Assembly: GCF_000194625.1 (NCBI RefSeq)
Contig: NC_015320.1
Location: 1,720,612 to 1,784,611 of the forward strand
From: Archaeoglobus veneficus SNP6
GTDB taxonomy: Archaea > Halobacteriota > Archaeoglobi > Archaeoglobales > Archaeoglobaceae
Reading direction: 5' to 3'
Length of the DNA stretch: 64,000 bases
Position numbers and translations under genes: made by a program. Each line of letters opens with the position of its first letter. Position 1 is the stretch's first letter. The notes beneath the pieces are model-generated. The model saw only the letters and a program-made list of their open reading frames with translations. It was not told the DNA's origin and did not search any database. Below are positions 8,423 to 16,317 of this stretch, in pieces.

Positions 8423-8614
8423 TTACTCACACTCGTCGTTGGTTATCGCCTCATTAGGACAGCTTTCAACACAAGAACAGCAAACCGAACAGTTGTCCAT
8501 GTTCACAGGCTCAGACTTCCCCTCATCGTTCAGGTCAAAAACATCTTCAGGGCAGACAGAAATGCACTCACCACATCCATCACACTTGTCGTGGTCAACA
8601 ACTATGTTTACCAT
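8423..8614 (-). CDS. 2[4Fe-4S] ferredoxin, copy 2
   Basis: A 63-residue paralogue of the preceding ferredoxin with cluster motifs CDGCGECISVCP and CSVCCSCVESCP. The ATG at 8614 follows a GGAGGTG ribosome site. An A/T-rich box near 8655-8665 is a plausible TATA element, so it may be transcribed separately from both dsrD and copy 1. First-third DNA identity with copy 1 points to recent duplication or gene conversion. The acidic, cysteine-rich small protein fits a soluble low-potential electron carrier. Confidence 0.93.
   Translation of the reverse strand: MVNIVVDHDKCDGCGECISVCPEDVFDLNDEGKSEPVNMDNCSVCCSCVESCPNEAITNDECE
8550..8613 (-). repeat. Duplicated ferredoxin 5' segment, copy 2
   Basis: Identical over 64 bp to 8260-8323. 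See the ferredoxin entries for the meaning of the duplication. Confidence 0.9.
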
Positions 8615-8705
8615 ATCGTACCACCTCCGCTTTAGCTATTCGCCCAGCAATCATAATTTAAACTTTTTGATTTAACATTTCAAATTTGGAGCAAATTCGA
8701 AGGAC

Positions 8706-8752
8706 AAAAAAACAAAAAAGGGAAAGAAGAAAAAAACTAAGGGCTTTAGCCC
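8706..8752 (-). terminator. Hairpin plus T-run terminator of the dsr operon
   Basis: On the minus strand GGGCTAAAGCCC forms a perfect short hairpin at 8752-8741, followed at once by TTAG, seven T and further T-rich sequence to about 8706. The dsrD stop codon TAA lies inside the hairpin loop, so the terminator starts within the coding sequence. This is an unusually clear intrinsic-type signal for an archaeon. Confidence 0.75.
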
Positions 8753-8985
8753 CCGGCCCTCTTTCTCTCGTACTCCTCGATGTACTCGGGAGTCGAGTAG
8801 TATGTCGTAGAGCCAGAAGACCAGTATGCAGCCTTGCCCTCGTCAATCAGGTCCATTACGATTTTCTGGACAACTTTCTTGTCCATTTTGAGGATCTTTG
8901 CAAGGTCCTTTATCTTCCAGGTCTTCTGACCCAGCTTTTCGAGGACTTTCTGCTTGTCCTCCTCCGTGTATGTTATATCAGCCAT
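8746..8985 (-). CDS. dsrD: Dissimilatory sulfite reductase-associated protein DsrD
   Basis: A 79-residue protein with a winged-helix fold. The sequence KTWKIKDLAKILKMDKK and the tail WSSGSTTYYSTPEYIEEYE match DsrD. It always accompanies dsrAB in sulfate reducers; work on the bacterial protein indicates it stimulates sulfite reduction by DsrAB. It lies 45 bp after dsrB with its own GAAGGTGA ribosome site and ends inside a terminator hairpin. Confidence 0.95.
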   Translation of the reverse strand: MADITYTEEDKQKVLEKLGQKTWKIKDLAKILKMDKKVVQKIVMDLIDEGKAAYWSSGSTTYYSTPEYIEEYERKRAGG

Positions 8986-9030
8986 TTACTGGTCACCTTC
9001 TTTACACTTGCACTTTAATATTATTTAACT

Positions 9031-10149
9031 TTACCACCTGAACTGGGTGGACGTCCTGTAGGACGCGTACATGAACGGCGGTACTCTGAAGTCGTCGATG
9101 AGGTGCCATGAGAACTCGAGGTCAGCAAGCTCGAAGAAGCGCTCCCAGCCAATTCTGTCAATGAATTCGACCATTCTCTCGTGCTTCTTGGCGTTCTCTG
9201 CCCATGCGAGGAAGATCTTCTTGATGTACTGCACGAGTGTTGGCCAGTTCGGAGGCTCGTTGGGCACCCACGGTACAACCACCTTCGAGAGCTCAGGCAT
9301 GTGTCTTGCATCCGACACCTTACCGGCTACAAGGATTGCTGATCCGTCGTTCTCCGGGTCAAAGAGTGGCATACCCGGACACATTGTGTAACAGTTACCA
9401 CAGTACATGCACTTCTCGCCGTCAACCTCGACAGTCTTCTCCTTGGCCTTGATTCTAATTGCAGCAGTTGGACATGATGCAGCAGTAGTTGGCAGCTCAC
9501 ACATCCTCTTCACTGCGTCGTCATCAACGAGCGGAGGAGTCCTGTGGATACCGACAATGGATATGTCCGAAGCGTGAACTGCTCCACACATGTTAGCACA
9601 GCATGCAAGGCTGATTCTGCACATTGCCGGCAGTTTCATGTCAACAAAGTACTCATAGAGTTCGTCCATGATAGCCTTCACAATACCCGAAGCGTCGATA
9701 GCGGGCGTGTGGCAGTGTATCCAGCCCTGGGTGTGGATGATGTTTGAGAGAGCATACTTACCACTTGGGGTGTCCCACGTACCACCGCACGGGAAGCCAG
9801 TGGTCTCCTGAACCTCCTTGATGAGGTCGTCAATCTTGCTCTCATCCGTGAGGATGAACTCAACGTTGTGCCTGCTTGTCCATCTCAGGTAACCGTCAGA
9901 GTACTTGTCGGCAATGTCACAGAGCTCCTTTATTGTATAGATGCTTATAAGCCTCGGAGTACCAAACCTCACGACGTAAACAGTATCTCCGCTCTCTGCA
10001 ACCCTCTTTATCACACCCGGTCTGATTACCTCATGGTATGCCCACTTGCCGTAGTTCTTCTTAAGTACCGGGTGCATCATCTGCTCATAGTGCGGAGGAC
10101 CAAAATCAGTCTTCCACCATTCTGGTTTTTCAGCCTGCATTTGAATCAC
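9031..10149 (-). CDS. dsrB: Dissimilatory sulfite reductase, beta subunit
   Basis: A 372-residue subunit of the alpha2-beta2 enzyme that reduces sulfite with six electrons at siroheme-[4Fe-4S]. The siroheme/cluster region is [13 protein letters not shown] near residue 180. A ferredoxin-like insertion carries SCPTAAIRI and [16 protein letters not shown] near residues 215-260. The N-terminal [16 protein letters not shown] and the length agree with the Archaeoglobus enzyme. The start overlaps the dsrA stop (ATGA). Confidence 0.97.
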   Translation of the reverse strand: MIQMQAEKPEWWKTDFGPPHYEQMMHPVLKKNYGKWAYHEVIRPGVIKRVAESGDTVYVVRFGTPRLISIYTIKELCDIADKYSDGYLRWTSRHNVEFILTDESKIDDLIKEVQETTGFPCGGTWDTPSGKYALSNIIHTQGWIHCHTPAIDASGIVKAIMDELYEYFVDMKLPAMCRISLACCANMCGAVHASDISIVGIHRTPPLVDDDAVKRMCELPTTAASCPTAAIRIKAKEKTVEVDGEKCMYCGNCYTMCPGMPLFDPENDGSAILVAGKVSDARHMPELSKVVVPWVPNEPPNWPTLVQYIKKIFLAWAENAKKHERMVEFIDRIGWERFFELADLEFSWHLIDDFRVPPFMYASYRTSTQFRW

Positions 10150-11435
10150 TCCTCCTCCTCACCAAACTTAAATGATCTCCACTTCGCACCCTTCTTCACA
10201 AGGGCGTCAACAACCTTGGACTGCACGAGCTCTTCCCTCTCGAAGAACATGAACGGGTTGGTCCTCGGGTGCTTGATCATCCTGACATCTGCTTCCTGGC
10301 CGATGACTCTCAGGAACTCGCCCATTCCCTTTCTCCAGATCATCTCTCCGACTCTCTCTCTGAATTTGCCTTCCTCGTCCCACCAGTCCCAGAGTGCCTC
10401 CAGAATCTCCTTTATCTCAGTGTACGGCTTCTTCATCTCGACGAACGGTACGGCCACCCATCCAATAATTGCTCCCTCTACAACCGGTGCCTTTGCACCA
10501 ATAAGAATCGTTGCTCCTCTCTCCTTGCCCGGCTTGAGTGCCTTGGGCATCTTGTTTATACAGTGCATACAGCGGACACAGTTCTTGTTGTCAATGGTGA
10601 GCTCCTTGCCGTCCCACTTAACCGCACCGGTTGGACAGAGCTTTACAACCTCGTTCTCGATGTCCATCCACTTCGCATACTCCTTAACAGCCTCCTGGTC
10701 GATCTGGATCTCGTCCTTCCAGGTACCGATAATCGCGAAGTCAGACCTTGCCTTAGCGGCAACACAGTCGTTCGGGCATCCAGAGCACTTGATCTTGAAC
10801 TTGTATGGCCACATCGGCCTGTGAAGCTCGTTCTGGTACTCCATGGTCAGGTCGTAGCAGACATCAAGAGTGTCGTAGCAGGCGAATTCACAGAGTGCAG
10901 GGCCCATGCAGCAGCTCGGAGTTCTCAGGTCTGAACCTGAACCACCAATGTCAAATGGCGGGTCAAGTTTCATCATGTCCTCGAAACAGGGCTGCAGGTA
11001 TTCGCTCCTTGTTCCGAGTAGAATTATGTCTCCAGTTGAACCGTGGAAGTTCGTAATTCCGCTTCCCCACTTCTCCCATACGTCACAGAGCTGCCTCAAT
11101 GCTTTGCTCGTATAGAACCAGCCCGACGGCTGGTTGATACGAATCGTGTGGAAGTGGTGTACCTCTGGTATTTCCTCACCAAGGTCAGAATACCTTCCGA
11201 TAACTCCACCACCATATCCTACAACCGAAACGATACCACCGTGCTTCCAGTGGGTCATTTTGTCCTTGTAGCTTACCTCAAGCTGCTTGAGAAGGCCCTT
11301 TGCAGAACCGGGCATTTTAATGTCCTTGCCCTCTGCAACAAGTTTTTCCTGCATCTCTGCTGTCTTTTTAATCTCTTTAACAAAACTGGGCCATGGGCCA
11401 TCAGGTATCTGGTCAAGCAAGGGCGTTTCTGACAT
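10146..11435 (-). CDS. dsrA: Dissimilatory sulfite reductase, alpha subunit
   Basis: A 429-residue catalytic subunit of sulfite reductase, the terminal step of sulfate, sulfite or thiosulfate respiration. It contains [18 protein letters not shown] near residue 170 and [11 protein letters not shown] near 215 for the siroheme-cluster site. The ferredoxin-domain motif [15 protein letters not shown] near 284 completes the set. It begins [11 protein letters not shown] like known Archaeoglobus DsrA. A GGAGGTG ribosome site lies 6 bases before the ATG. It is the first gene of dsrABD and divergent from the siroheme-pathway gene. Confidence 0.97.
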   Translation of the reverse strand: MSETPLLDQIPDGPWPSFVKEIKKTAEMQEKLVAEGKDIKMPGSAKGLLKQLEVSYKDKMTHWKHGGIVSVVGYGGGVIGRYSDLGEEIPEVHHFHTIRINQPSGWFYTSKALRQLCDVWEKWGSGITNFHGSTGDIILLGTRSEYLQPCFEDMMKLDPPFDIGGSGSDLRTPSCCMGPALCEFACYDTLDVCYDLTMEYQNELHRPMWPYKFKIKCSGCPNDCVAAKARSDFAIIGTWKDEIQIDQEAVKEYAKWMDIENEVVKLCPTGAVKWDGKELTIDNKNCVRCMHCINKMPKALKPGKERGATILIGAKAPVVEGAIIGWVAVPFVEMKKPYTEIKEILEALWDWWDEEGKFRERVGEMIWRKGMGEFLRVIGQEADVRMIKHPRTNPFMFFEREELVQSKVVDALVKKGAKWRSFKFGEEEE

Positions 11436-11470
11436 TAACTCACCTCCGTTTGGTTTTTAACATTGTTTTA

Positions 11471-11481
11471 GAATATATAAG
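11471..11481 (-). promoter_or_regulatory. TATA element of the dsrABD operon
   Basis: Minus-strand CTTATATATTC, centred about 41 bp before the dsrA ATG. Transcription would begin near 11450, giving a short leader that holds the GGAGGTG ribosome site at 11447-11441. The strong TATA and strong ribosome site suit a highly expressed respiratory operon. Confidence 0.65.
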
Positions 11482-11545
11482 TCTTTCGAAGTTTGTTTTT
11501 ATCACTCCTGATTGTTAAAAAGCCGCTAAAGAAAATTCAATGAGA

Positions 11546-11557
11546 AAATTTATTATG
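11546..11557 (+). promoter_or_regulatory. Probable TATA element of the uroporphyrinogen methyltransferase gene
   Basis: AAATTTATTATG centred about 41 bp before the ATG at 11592, implying a leader of about 15 nt with an AAGGTG ribosome site. It lies 65 bp from the dsrA box, so the two divergent promoters are separate. Confidence 0.5.
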
Positions 11558-11591
11558 CACTGGCCTTTTCTCGCTTTAAAAAGGTGTTGAC

Positions 11592-12323
11592 ATGGCCGGA
11601 AAAGTTTATATCGTAGGAGCAGGCCCCGGAGATCCAGGTCTGCTAACTCTGAAGGCCGTTAAAGCCATTGAGGAAGCTGATGTTATTTTATACGATAAAC
11701 TCGTCGGAAATGAAATAATTGAAATGTTAAAAGGCATGAATAAAAAACTCGTATACGCAGGAAAGCGGAGTAATGAAAAGGGTGCAATTAGGCAGAAGGA
11801 AATAAATGAACTGATGAAAAAGTATGCAAAGGAAGGTAAAGTTGTCGTCAGATTAAAGGGTGGAGATCCCTTCGTTTTTGGTAGAGGCGGAATTGAGGCT
11901 GAGTTCCTTGCGAAGGAAGGCATACCCTTTGAGATTATACCCGGCGTAAGCTCCATAAACTCTGTGCCTGCATACGCGGGGATACCGCTCACACACCCCA
12001 CACTCTCCTCTTCTGTTTTGATAGTCACAGGGAGAGATGATATAGAGGCGTGGAAACAAACGCCGCTGATGGGAACCATAGTAATTCTGATGGGCCGGGA
12101 TACACTCGCCAGCATATGTGCCCATCTCATAGAGGCAGGAAGAGATCCTTCTACGCCGGTCGCAGTTATAGAAAAGGGTACAACGAAGGAGCAGAAAGTT
12201 ATCGTCGGCAATCTTGCTGACATCACCGAGAAAGCAAGAAAGGCGAAGGTATGCGGGCCAGCTTTGATAGTCGTCGGCGAAGTTGTGAGACTCTCCGCTG
12301 TTTTAAATCACAGAAAACCCTGA
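11592..12323 (+). CDS. sumT: Uroporphyrinogen-III C-methyltransferase
   Basis: A 243-residue SAM-dependent enzyme that methylates uroporphyrinogen III twice to precorrin-2, the precursor of siroheme and cobamides. The start VYIVGAGPGDPGLLTLKA is the family signature, with VVRLKGGDPFVFGRGG near residue 85 and GIPLTHPTLSSS near 130. There is no fused CysG dehydrogenase domain. Its position divergent from dsrA fits supply of siroheme for sulfite reductase; cobalamin synthesis is the alternative use. Confidence 0.95.
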   Translation: MAGKVYIVGAGPGDPGLLTLKAVKAIEEADVILYDKLVGNEIIEMLKGMNKKLVYAGKRSNEKGAIRQKEINELMKKYAKEGKVVVRLKGGDPFVFGRGGIEAEFLAKEGIPFEIIPGVSSINSVPAYAGIPLTHPTLSSSVLIVTGRDDIEAWKQTPLMGTIVILMGRDTLASICAHLIEAGRDPSTPVAVIEKGTTKEQKVIVGNLADITEKARKAKVCGPALIVVGEVVRLSAVLNHRKP

Positions 12324-12364
12324 AACTGCAAAAAATTTAAGTATCTTCTCGCTTCCCGCTCTCC

Positions 12365-14212
12365 ATGAAACTTTTACTCATTCACGCTGATTACATCGAG
12401 TATGAGACAAAAAAGGCTACCAAGGTAGCCGAACCCTTCGAAGGGAAGGGTGAGAGAGTCGAAGAAGTTCTCGTTGCCTTCACCGCCGTTGAAAAGGGAG
12501 ACAATGCTGAAGTGGCAAAGGCTGCTGCAAGGGAAATTGAGGAGGTTGCAAGGAAGGTTGGTGCTGAGAGAATAATGATATATCCATATGCTCACTTATC
12601 ATCGAATCTTTCAAGCCCCGACCTTGCGGTAGAGCTTCTCAAGACAATAGAGAGTAGCATTGAAGGCTTTGAGGTTCACAGAGCTCCCTTCGGCTGGTAC
12701 AAGGCCTTCAAGATCTCCTGCAAAGGGCACCCGCTCAGCGAGCTGTCAAGGGAGATCAAAGGCGAGGACAGCGAGGTCACTCAGGCTTTAAAGGCCGAAG
12801 AAAAGGTAAAGAGCTACTGGTACATCCTGACACCTGATAAAAAGCTTGTAGAAATCGACAAGTTCGACTTCACAGGTTATGATAATCTGAAAAAGTTTGC
12901 GAACTATGAGATAGCAAAGAGAAGGGCCGTTGATGCAATTCCACCGCACGTCGAGTACATGAAAAAGCTGCAGCTTGCGGACTACGAGGAGGCGAGCGAT
13001 TCTGGCCACATGCGCTACTATCCGAAGGGCAGGCTGATAAAGAGCCTTCTTGAAACTTTCGTAACCCAGAAGTGCATTGAATACGGAGCGATGGAGGTTG
13101 AAACGCCAATAATGTACAGCAGGGAGCACCCAACGCTCCGCCGTTATTTAGAGCGATTTCCTGCAAGACAGTATATAATAAAGGGTGACAAGAGAGAATT
13201 CTTCCTGAGGTTTGCCGCCTGCTTTGGTCAGTTCCTGATGTGCAGCGACGCAACGATTACATACAAGAACCTCCCGCTTCGGATGTACGAGCTGACGAGA
13301 TACTCCTTCAGGAAAGAGCAGCGCGGTGAACTCGTTGGACTTAGGAGGCTCAGAGCCTTCACGATGCCAGATATGCACACGCTGACCAAGGACATGGAGC
13401 AGGCCAAGCAGGAGTTCTTCAATCAGTACAAGCTCAGTGTCGAAACCCTTAAGGAGATAGGGCTCGAACCAGAAGATTACGAGGTTGCCATAAGAGTTAC
13501 AAAGGACTTCTACAACGAGAACAAGGAGTTCGTACACTCTCTCGTTGATGTGCTCAAGAAGCCCATTCTCGTTGAGATGTGGGACCAGCGCTTCTTCTAC
13601 TTCGTTTTGAAGTTCGAATTCAACTTTGTTGATGCTCTCGAAAAAGCCTCGGCTCTTTCAACCGTGCAGATCGATGTCGAGAATGCGGAGAGGTACGACA
13701 TAACGTACGTGAACGAGAAGGGAGAGAAGGAACATCCGTTTATCCTTCACTGTTCCGCAAGCGGTGCGATTGAGCGGTGCATCTACGCGCTGCTCGAAAA
13801 GGCATACATGGAGAAGGAGAAGGGCAAACTCCCCATGCTCCCTGTCTGGCTCTCGCCAACACAGGTCAGGATAATTCCCGTATCTGAAAAGTACGTAGAC
13901 TACGCCATAGAAGTAGCAAAGAAGATGAACGGCGTTAGGGTAGATGTTGACGACAGAGACGAGACTCTCGGAAAGAAGATTAGAGATGCGTCGATGGAAT
14001 GGATTCCGTACATTGCTGTTGTGGGAGAGAACGAGGTAAATGAGGGCTACCTTACAGTCACAATAAGATCCGAATCGACGCAGAAGGAGCAGAAGCGTGT
14101 GAAGATGAGCGTTGAAGAACTTGTGGAGAGAATAAGAATGGAGTGTGAGGGTAAACCATTTAAACCACTTCCCCTCCCAATGCTTCTCTCATCAAGACCC
14201 ACCTTCAGGTGA
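12365..14212 (+). CDS. thrS: Threonyl-tRNA synthetase, archaeal type
   Basis: A 615-residue enzyme. The N-terminus (about 1-140) is the archaeal D-tyrosyl deacylase-like editing domain, starting [13 protein letters not shown], instead of the bacterial N1/N2 domains. The class II core contains the metal ligands Cys in FAACFGQF, His in PDMHTL and His in ILHCSASG, followed by the anticodon-binding domain with ARTV-like HAYs replaced by [14 protein letters not shown] near 505. A TATA box (AATTTAAGT) 28 bp before the ATG indicates a leaderless mRNA. Confidence 0.96.
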   Translation: MKLLLIHADYIEYETKKATKVAEPFEGKGERVEEVLVAFTAVEKGDNAEVAKAAAREIEEVARKVGAERIMIYPYAHLSSNLSSPDLAVELLKTIESSIEGFEVHRAPFGWYKAFKISCKGHPLSELSREIKGEDSEVTQALKAEEKVKSYWYILTPDKKLVEIDKFDFTGYDNLKKFANYEIAKRRAVDAIPPHVEYMKKLQLADYEEASDSGHMRYYPKGRLIKSLLETFVTQKCIEYGAMEVETPIMYSREHPTLRRYLERFPARQYIIKGDKREFFLRFAACFGQFLMCSDATITYKNLPLRMYELTRYSFRKEQRGELVGLRRLRAFTMPDMHTLTKDMEQAKQEFFNQYKLSVETLKEIGLEPEDYEVAIRVTKDFYNENKEFVHSLVDVLKKPILVEMWDQRFFYFVLKFEFNFVDALEKASALSTVQIDVENAERYDITYVNEKGEKEHPFILHCSASGAIERCIYALLEKAYMEKEKGKLPMLPVWLSPTQVRIIPVSEKYVDYAIEVAKKMNGVRVDVDDRDETLGKKIRDASMEWIPYIAVVGENEVNEGYLTVTIRSESTQKEQKRVKMSVEELVERIRMECEGKPFKPLPLPMLLSSRPTFR

Positions 14213-14250
14213 AATTGAGGTTAAAAGAATAAATCAGGATGGTGATAGGC

Positions 14251-14502
14251 TTGACTGACACGATCAAAACCCTGATGCCACTGGCCCTTGGAGGGATTGC
14301 GGGAGTACTCTCATATATAGTAACGAGTGGAGGGGGCAACAGAGACCCTGTAGGTATAATAATACTCGTTTTTCTGATATATCTGCACAAGTTTCTTCTT
14401 CCAAAGTTTGGCATCAATCCGGAGGGAAAGGACTGGCTCGCAATAAGTTTTCTATCCCTCGCAGCCTGGTACGTCGTCTGGACTTTTCTGCTTAACCTGT
14501 AA
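14251..14502 (+). CDS. Small membrane protein, possibly EMC6-like
   Basis: An 83-residue protein with three hydrophobic segments (about 8-24, 34-52 and 62-80). The central loop SGGGNRDPVGIIILVFLIYLHK has an N-R-D motif reminiscent of archaeal EMC6-like proteins; I hold that name loosely. The start is set at the TTG at 14251 because a perfect GGTGAT ribosome site lies seven bases before it; an ATG at 14239 is the alternative. The stop is followed by the ABCE1 ribosome site, so both genes share a transcript. Confidence 0.7.
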   Translation: MTDTIKTLMPLALGGIAGVLSYIVTSGGGNRDPVGIIILVFLIYLHKFLLPKFGINPEGKDWLAISFLSLAAWYVVWTFLLNL

Positions 14503-14511
14503 GTGGTGGCC

Positions 14512-16266
14512 ATGCGCATCGCGGTCGTTGACGCAAAGCGATGCAAGCCGAAGCGATGCAGCCTCGAGTGCGTGAAGTACTGCCCGAAGGTAAGGACTGG
14601 AGCCGAGGCCGTCGTAGTCAACGATAAAGCAGTCATATCAGAGGAACTCTGCGTTGGATGCGGAATATGTGTCAAGAAGTGTCCCTTCAAAGCAATATCT
14701 ATAGTAAACCTGCCTGAAAAACTCGAAGGTAGAGAAGTTCACAGGTACGGCGTTAACGGTTTTGTCCTCTATAACCTGCCCATTCCAAAGAAGGGTTACG
14801 TCGTTGGTTTGCTTGGAGCAAACGGCACGGGAAAAAGCACGGCTGTGAAAATACTTTCCGGCCAGCTAAAGCCAAACCTCGGAAAGGAGGAGGCTAGCTG
14901 GGAAGAAATATTCGATAGGTTTGCGGGAACTGAGCTTCTCGACTACCTCAAGGCCCTCGCAGACGGAAATGTCAGGACGGCTGTAAAACCCCAGTACATC
15001 GAAGCGATACCGAAGGTTTACAAAGGCAAGGCCATCGACCTCCTCAAAAAGGCAGACGAGCTTGGGATTGCTGATGAGCTGATCCAGAAACTGGACCTTG
15101 AAAACTCCATTAAAAGAGACGTTTCGGAGCTCAGCGGTGGAGAGCTTCAAAGGCTCGCAATTGCAGCGTGCCTCGCGAAAGACGCGGACTTCTACTTTCT
15201 CGACGAGATAACGTCCTACCTCGATATCTACCAGCGAACCACCGCTGCGAAGGTTATAAGGGAGAAGGCAGAGGAGAAGCCCGTGCTTATCGTTGAACAC
15301 GACATAGCCATCCTCGACATGCTCGCTGACTTCGTCCACATAAGCTACGGCGAACCGGGCGTTTACGGAGTTATAACGAATCCAAAAGGCGTCAGGGTTG
15401 GAATTAACCAGTATCTTAGGGGATACCTGCCCGAAGAGAACGTAAGAATAAGGGACAAACCAATCGAGTTTGAAGTTTTCCAGCCAAGAGAGGGCGAGTC
15501 GGAGAAGATTCTTCTCGAGTATCCATCCTTCAGGAAGTCGTATCCCGGGTTCACACTCTATGCTGAAGGCGGAGACATAAAGAACGGGGAAGTCCTCGGC
15601 GTCGTTGGAGCAAACGCGACTGGAAAATCCACCTTCGTCAAGGTTCTCGCCGGAGTGATTGAGGACGATGAGAAGAAGATCAAGCTCGATCTAAAGGTAT
15701 CCTATAAGCCCCAGTACGTTAAAGCTGACGTGAGCGTGCCCGTAGGAACATTTTTGAGGGGCATAAATCCAGCCGTTGATTCGTCCTACTACAGAACCGA
15801 GTTCCTGAAACCCCTTGGCATAGAGAACCTGCTGGACAGAAATCTCGACGACCTGAGCGGTGGAGAATTACAGCGTGTTGCAATAATAGCATGTTTGCTG
15901 AGGGATGCTGACCTCTACCTGCTTGACGAGCCCTCAGCACACCTCGATGTAGAGCAGCGAACAGAGGTTGCAAGGCTCATAAGACGCTTTGCTTTGAATA
16001 TGGAGAAGAGTGTTCTCGTCGTAGACCATGACATATACTTAATCGACATGATAAGCGACCGTCTGCTTGTTTTCGAAGGGGAACCAGGGAGGAAGGGCGT
16101 AGCAAGAAAACCAAGAGGAATGAGAGAAGGAATGAACCTCTTCCTCTCGAATCTCGGTATAACGTTCAGGCGTGACGAAGAAACGAAGAGGCCGAGAGTT
16201 AACAAGCTCGGCTCGAGGCTCGACAGGGAGCAGAAGGCGAAGGGTGAATACTACTACTATTTCTGA
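14512..16266 (+). CDS. Ribosome recycling ATPase ABCE1 (RNase L inhibitor homologue)
   Basis: A 584-residue twin-ATPase that splits ribosomes after termination. Two [4Fe-4S] motifs open the protein, CKPKRCSLECVKYCP and CVGCGICVKKCP. The first ABC domain has GANGTGKST near residue 103 and LSGGELQRLAIA near 205; the second has GANATGKST near 365 and LSGGELQRVAII near 447. The start is the ATG at 14512 with GGTGG just upstream, not the GTG at 14503. It follows the small membrane protein gene directly. Confidence 0.97.
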   Translation: MRIAVVDAKRCKPKRCSLECVKYCPKVRTGAEAVVVNDKAVISEELCVGCGICVKKCPFKAISIVNLPEKLEGREVHRYGVNGFVLYNLPIPKKGYVVGLLGANGTGKSTAVKILSGQLKPNLGKEEASWEEIFDRFAGTELLDYLKALADGNVRTAVKPQYIEAIPKVYKGKAIDLLKKADELGIADELIQKLDLENSIKRDVSELSGGELQRLAIAACLAKDADFYFLDEITSYLDIYQRTTAAKVIREKAEEKPVLIVEHDIAILDMLADFVHISYGEPGVYGVITNPKGVRVGINQYLRGYLPEENVRIRDKPIEFEVFQPREGESEKILLEYPSFRKSYPGFTLYAEGGDIKNGEVLGVVGANATGKSTFVKVLAGVIEDDEKKIKLDLKVSYKPQYVKADVSVPVGTFLRGINPAVDSSYYRTEFLKPLGIENLLDRNLDDLSGGELQRVAIIACLLRDADLYLLDEPSAHLDVEQRTEVARLIRRFALNMEKSVLVVDHDIYLIDMISDRLLVFEGEPGRKGVARKPRGMREGMNLFLSNLGITFRRDEETKRPRVNKLGSRLDREQKAKGEYYYYF

Positions 16267-16317
16267 ATTTGTTTGAGGGAGTTGGGTTGATGATGGCAGA
16301 ACTGTAAAGCAAATACT

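Noticed and set aside
8260-8613. Two 64-bp direct repeats as a possible CRISPR or recombination site
   Set aside because: Only two copies, both inside ferredoxin coding sequence in the same frame; gene duplication or conversion explains them.
9868-10934. Long plus-strand frames of 318 and 221 codons across dsrA/dsrB
   Set aside because: Both are antisense to strongly conserved dsr genes; long shadow frames are expected from their codon bias.
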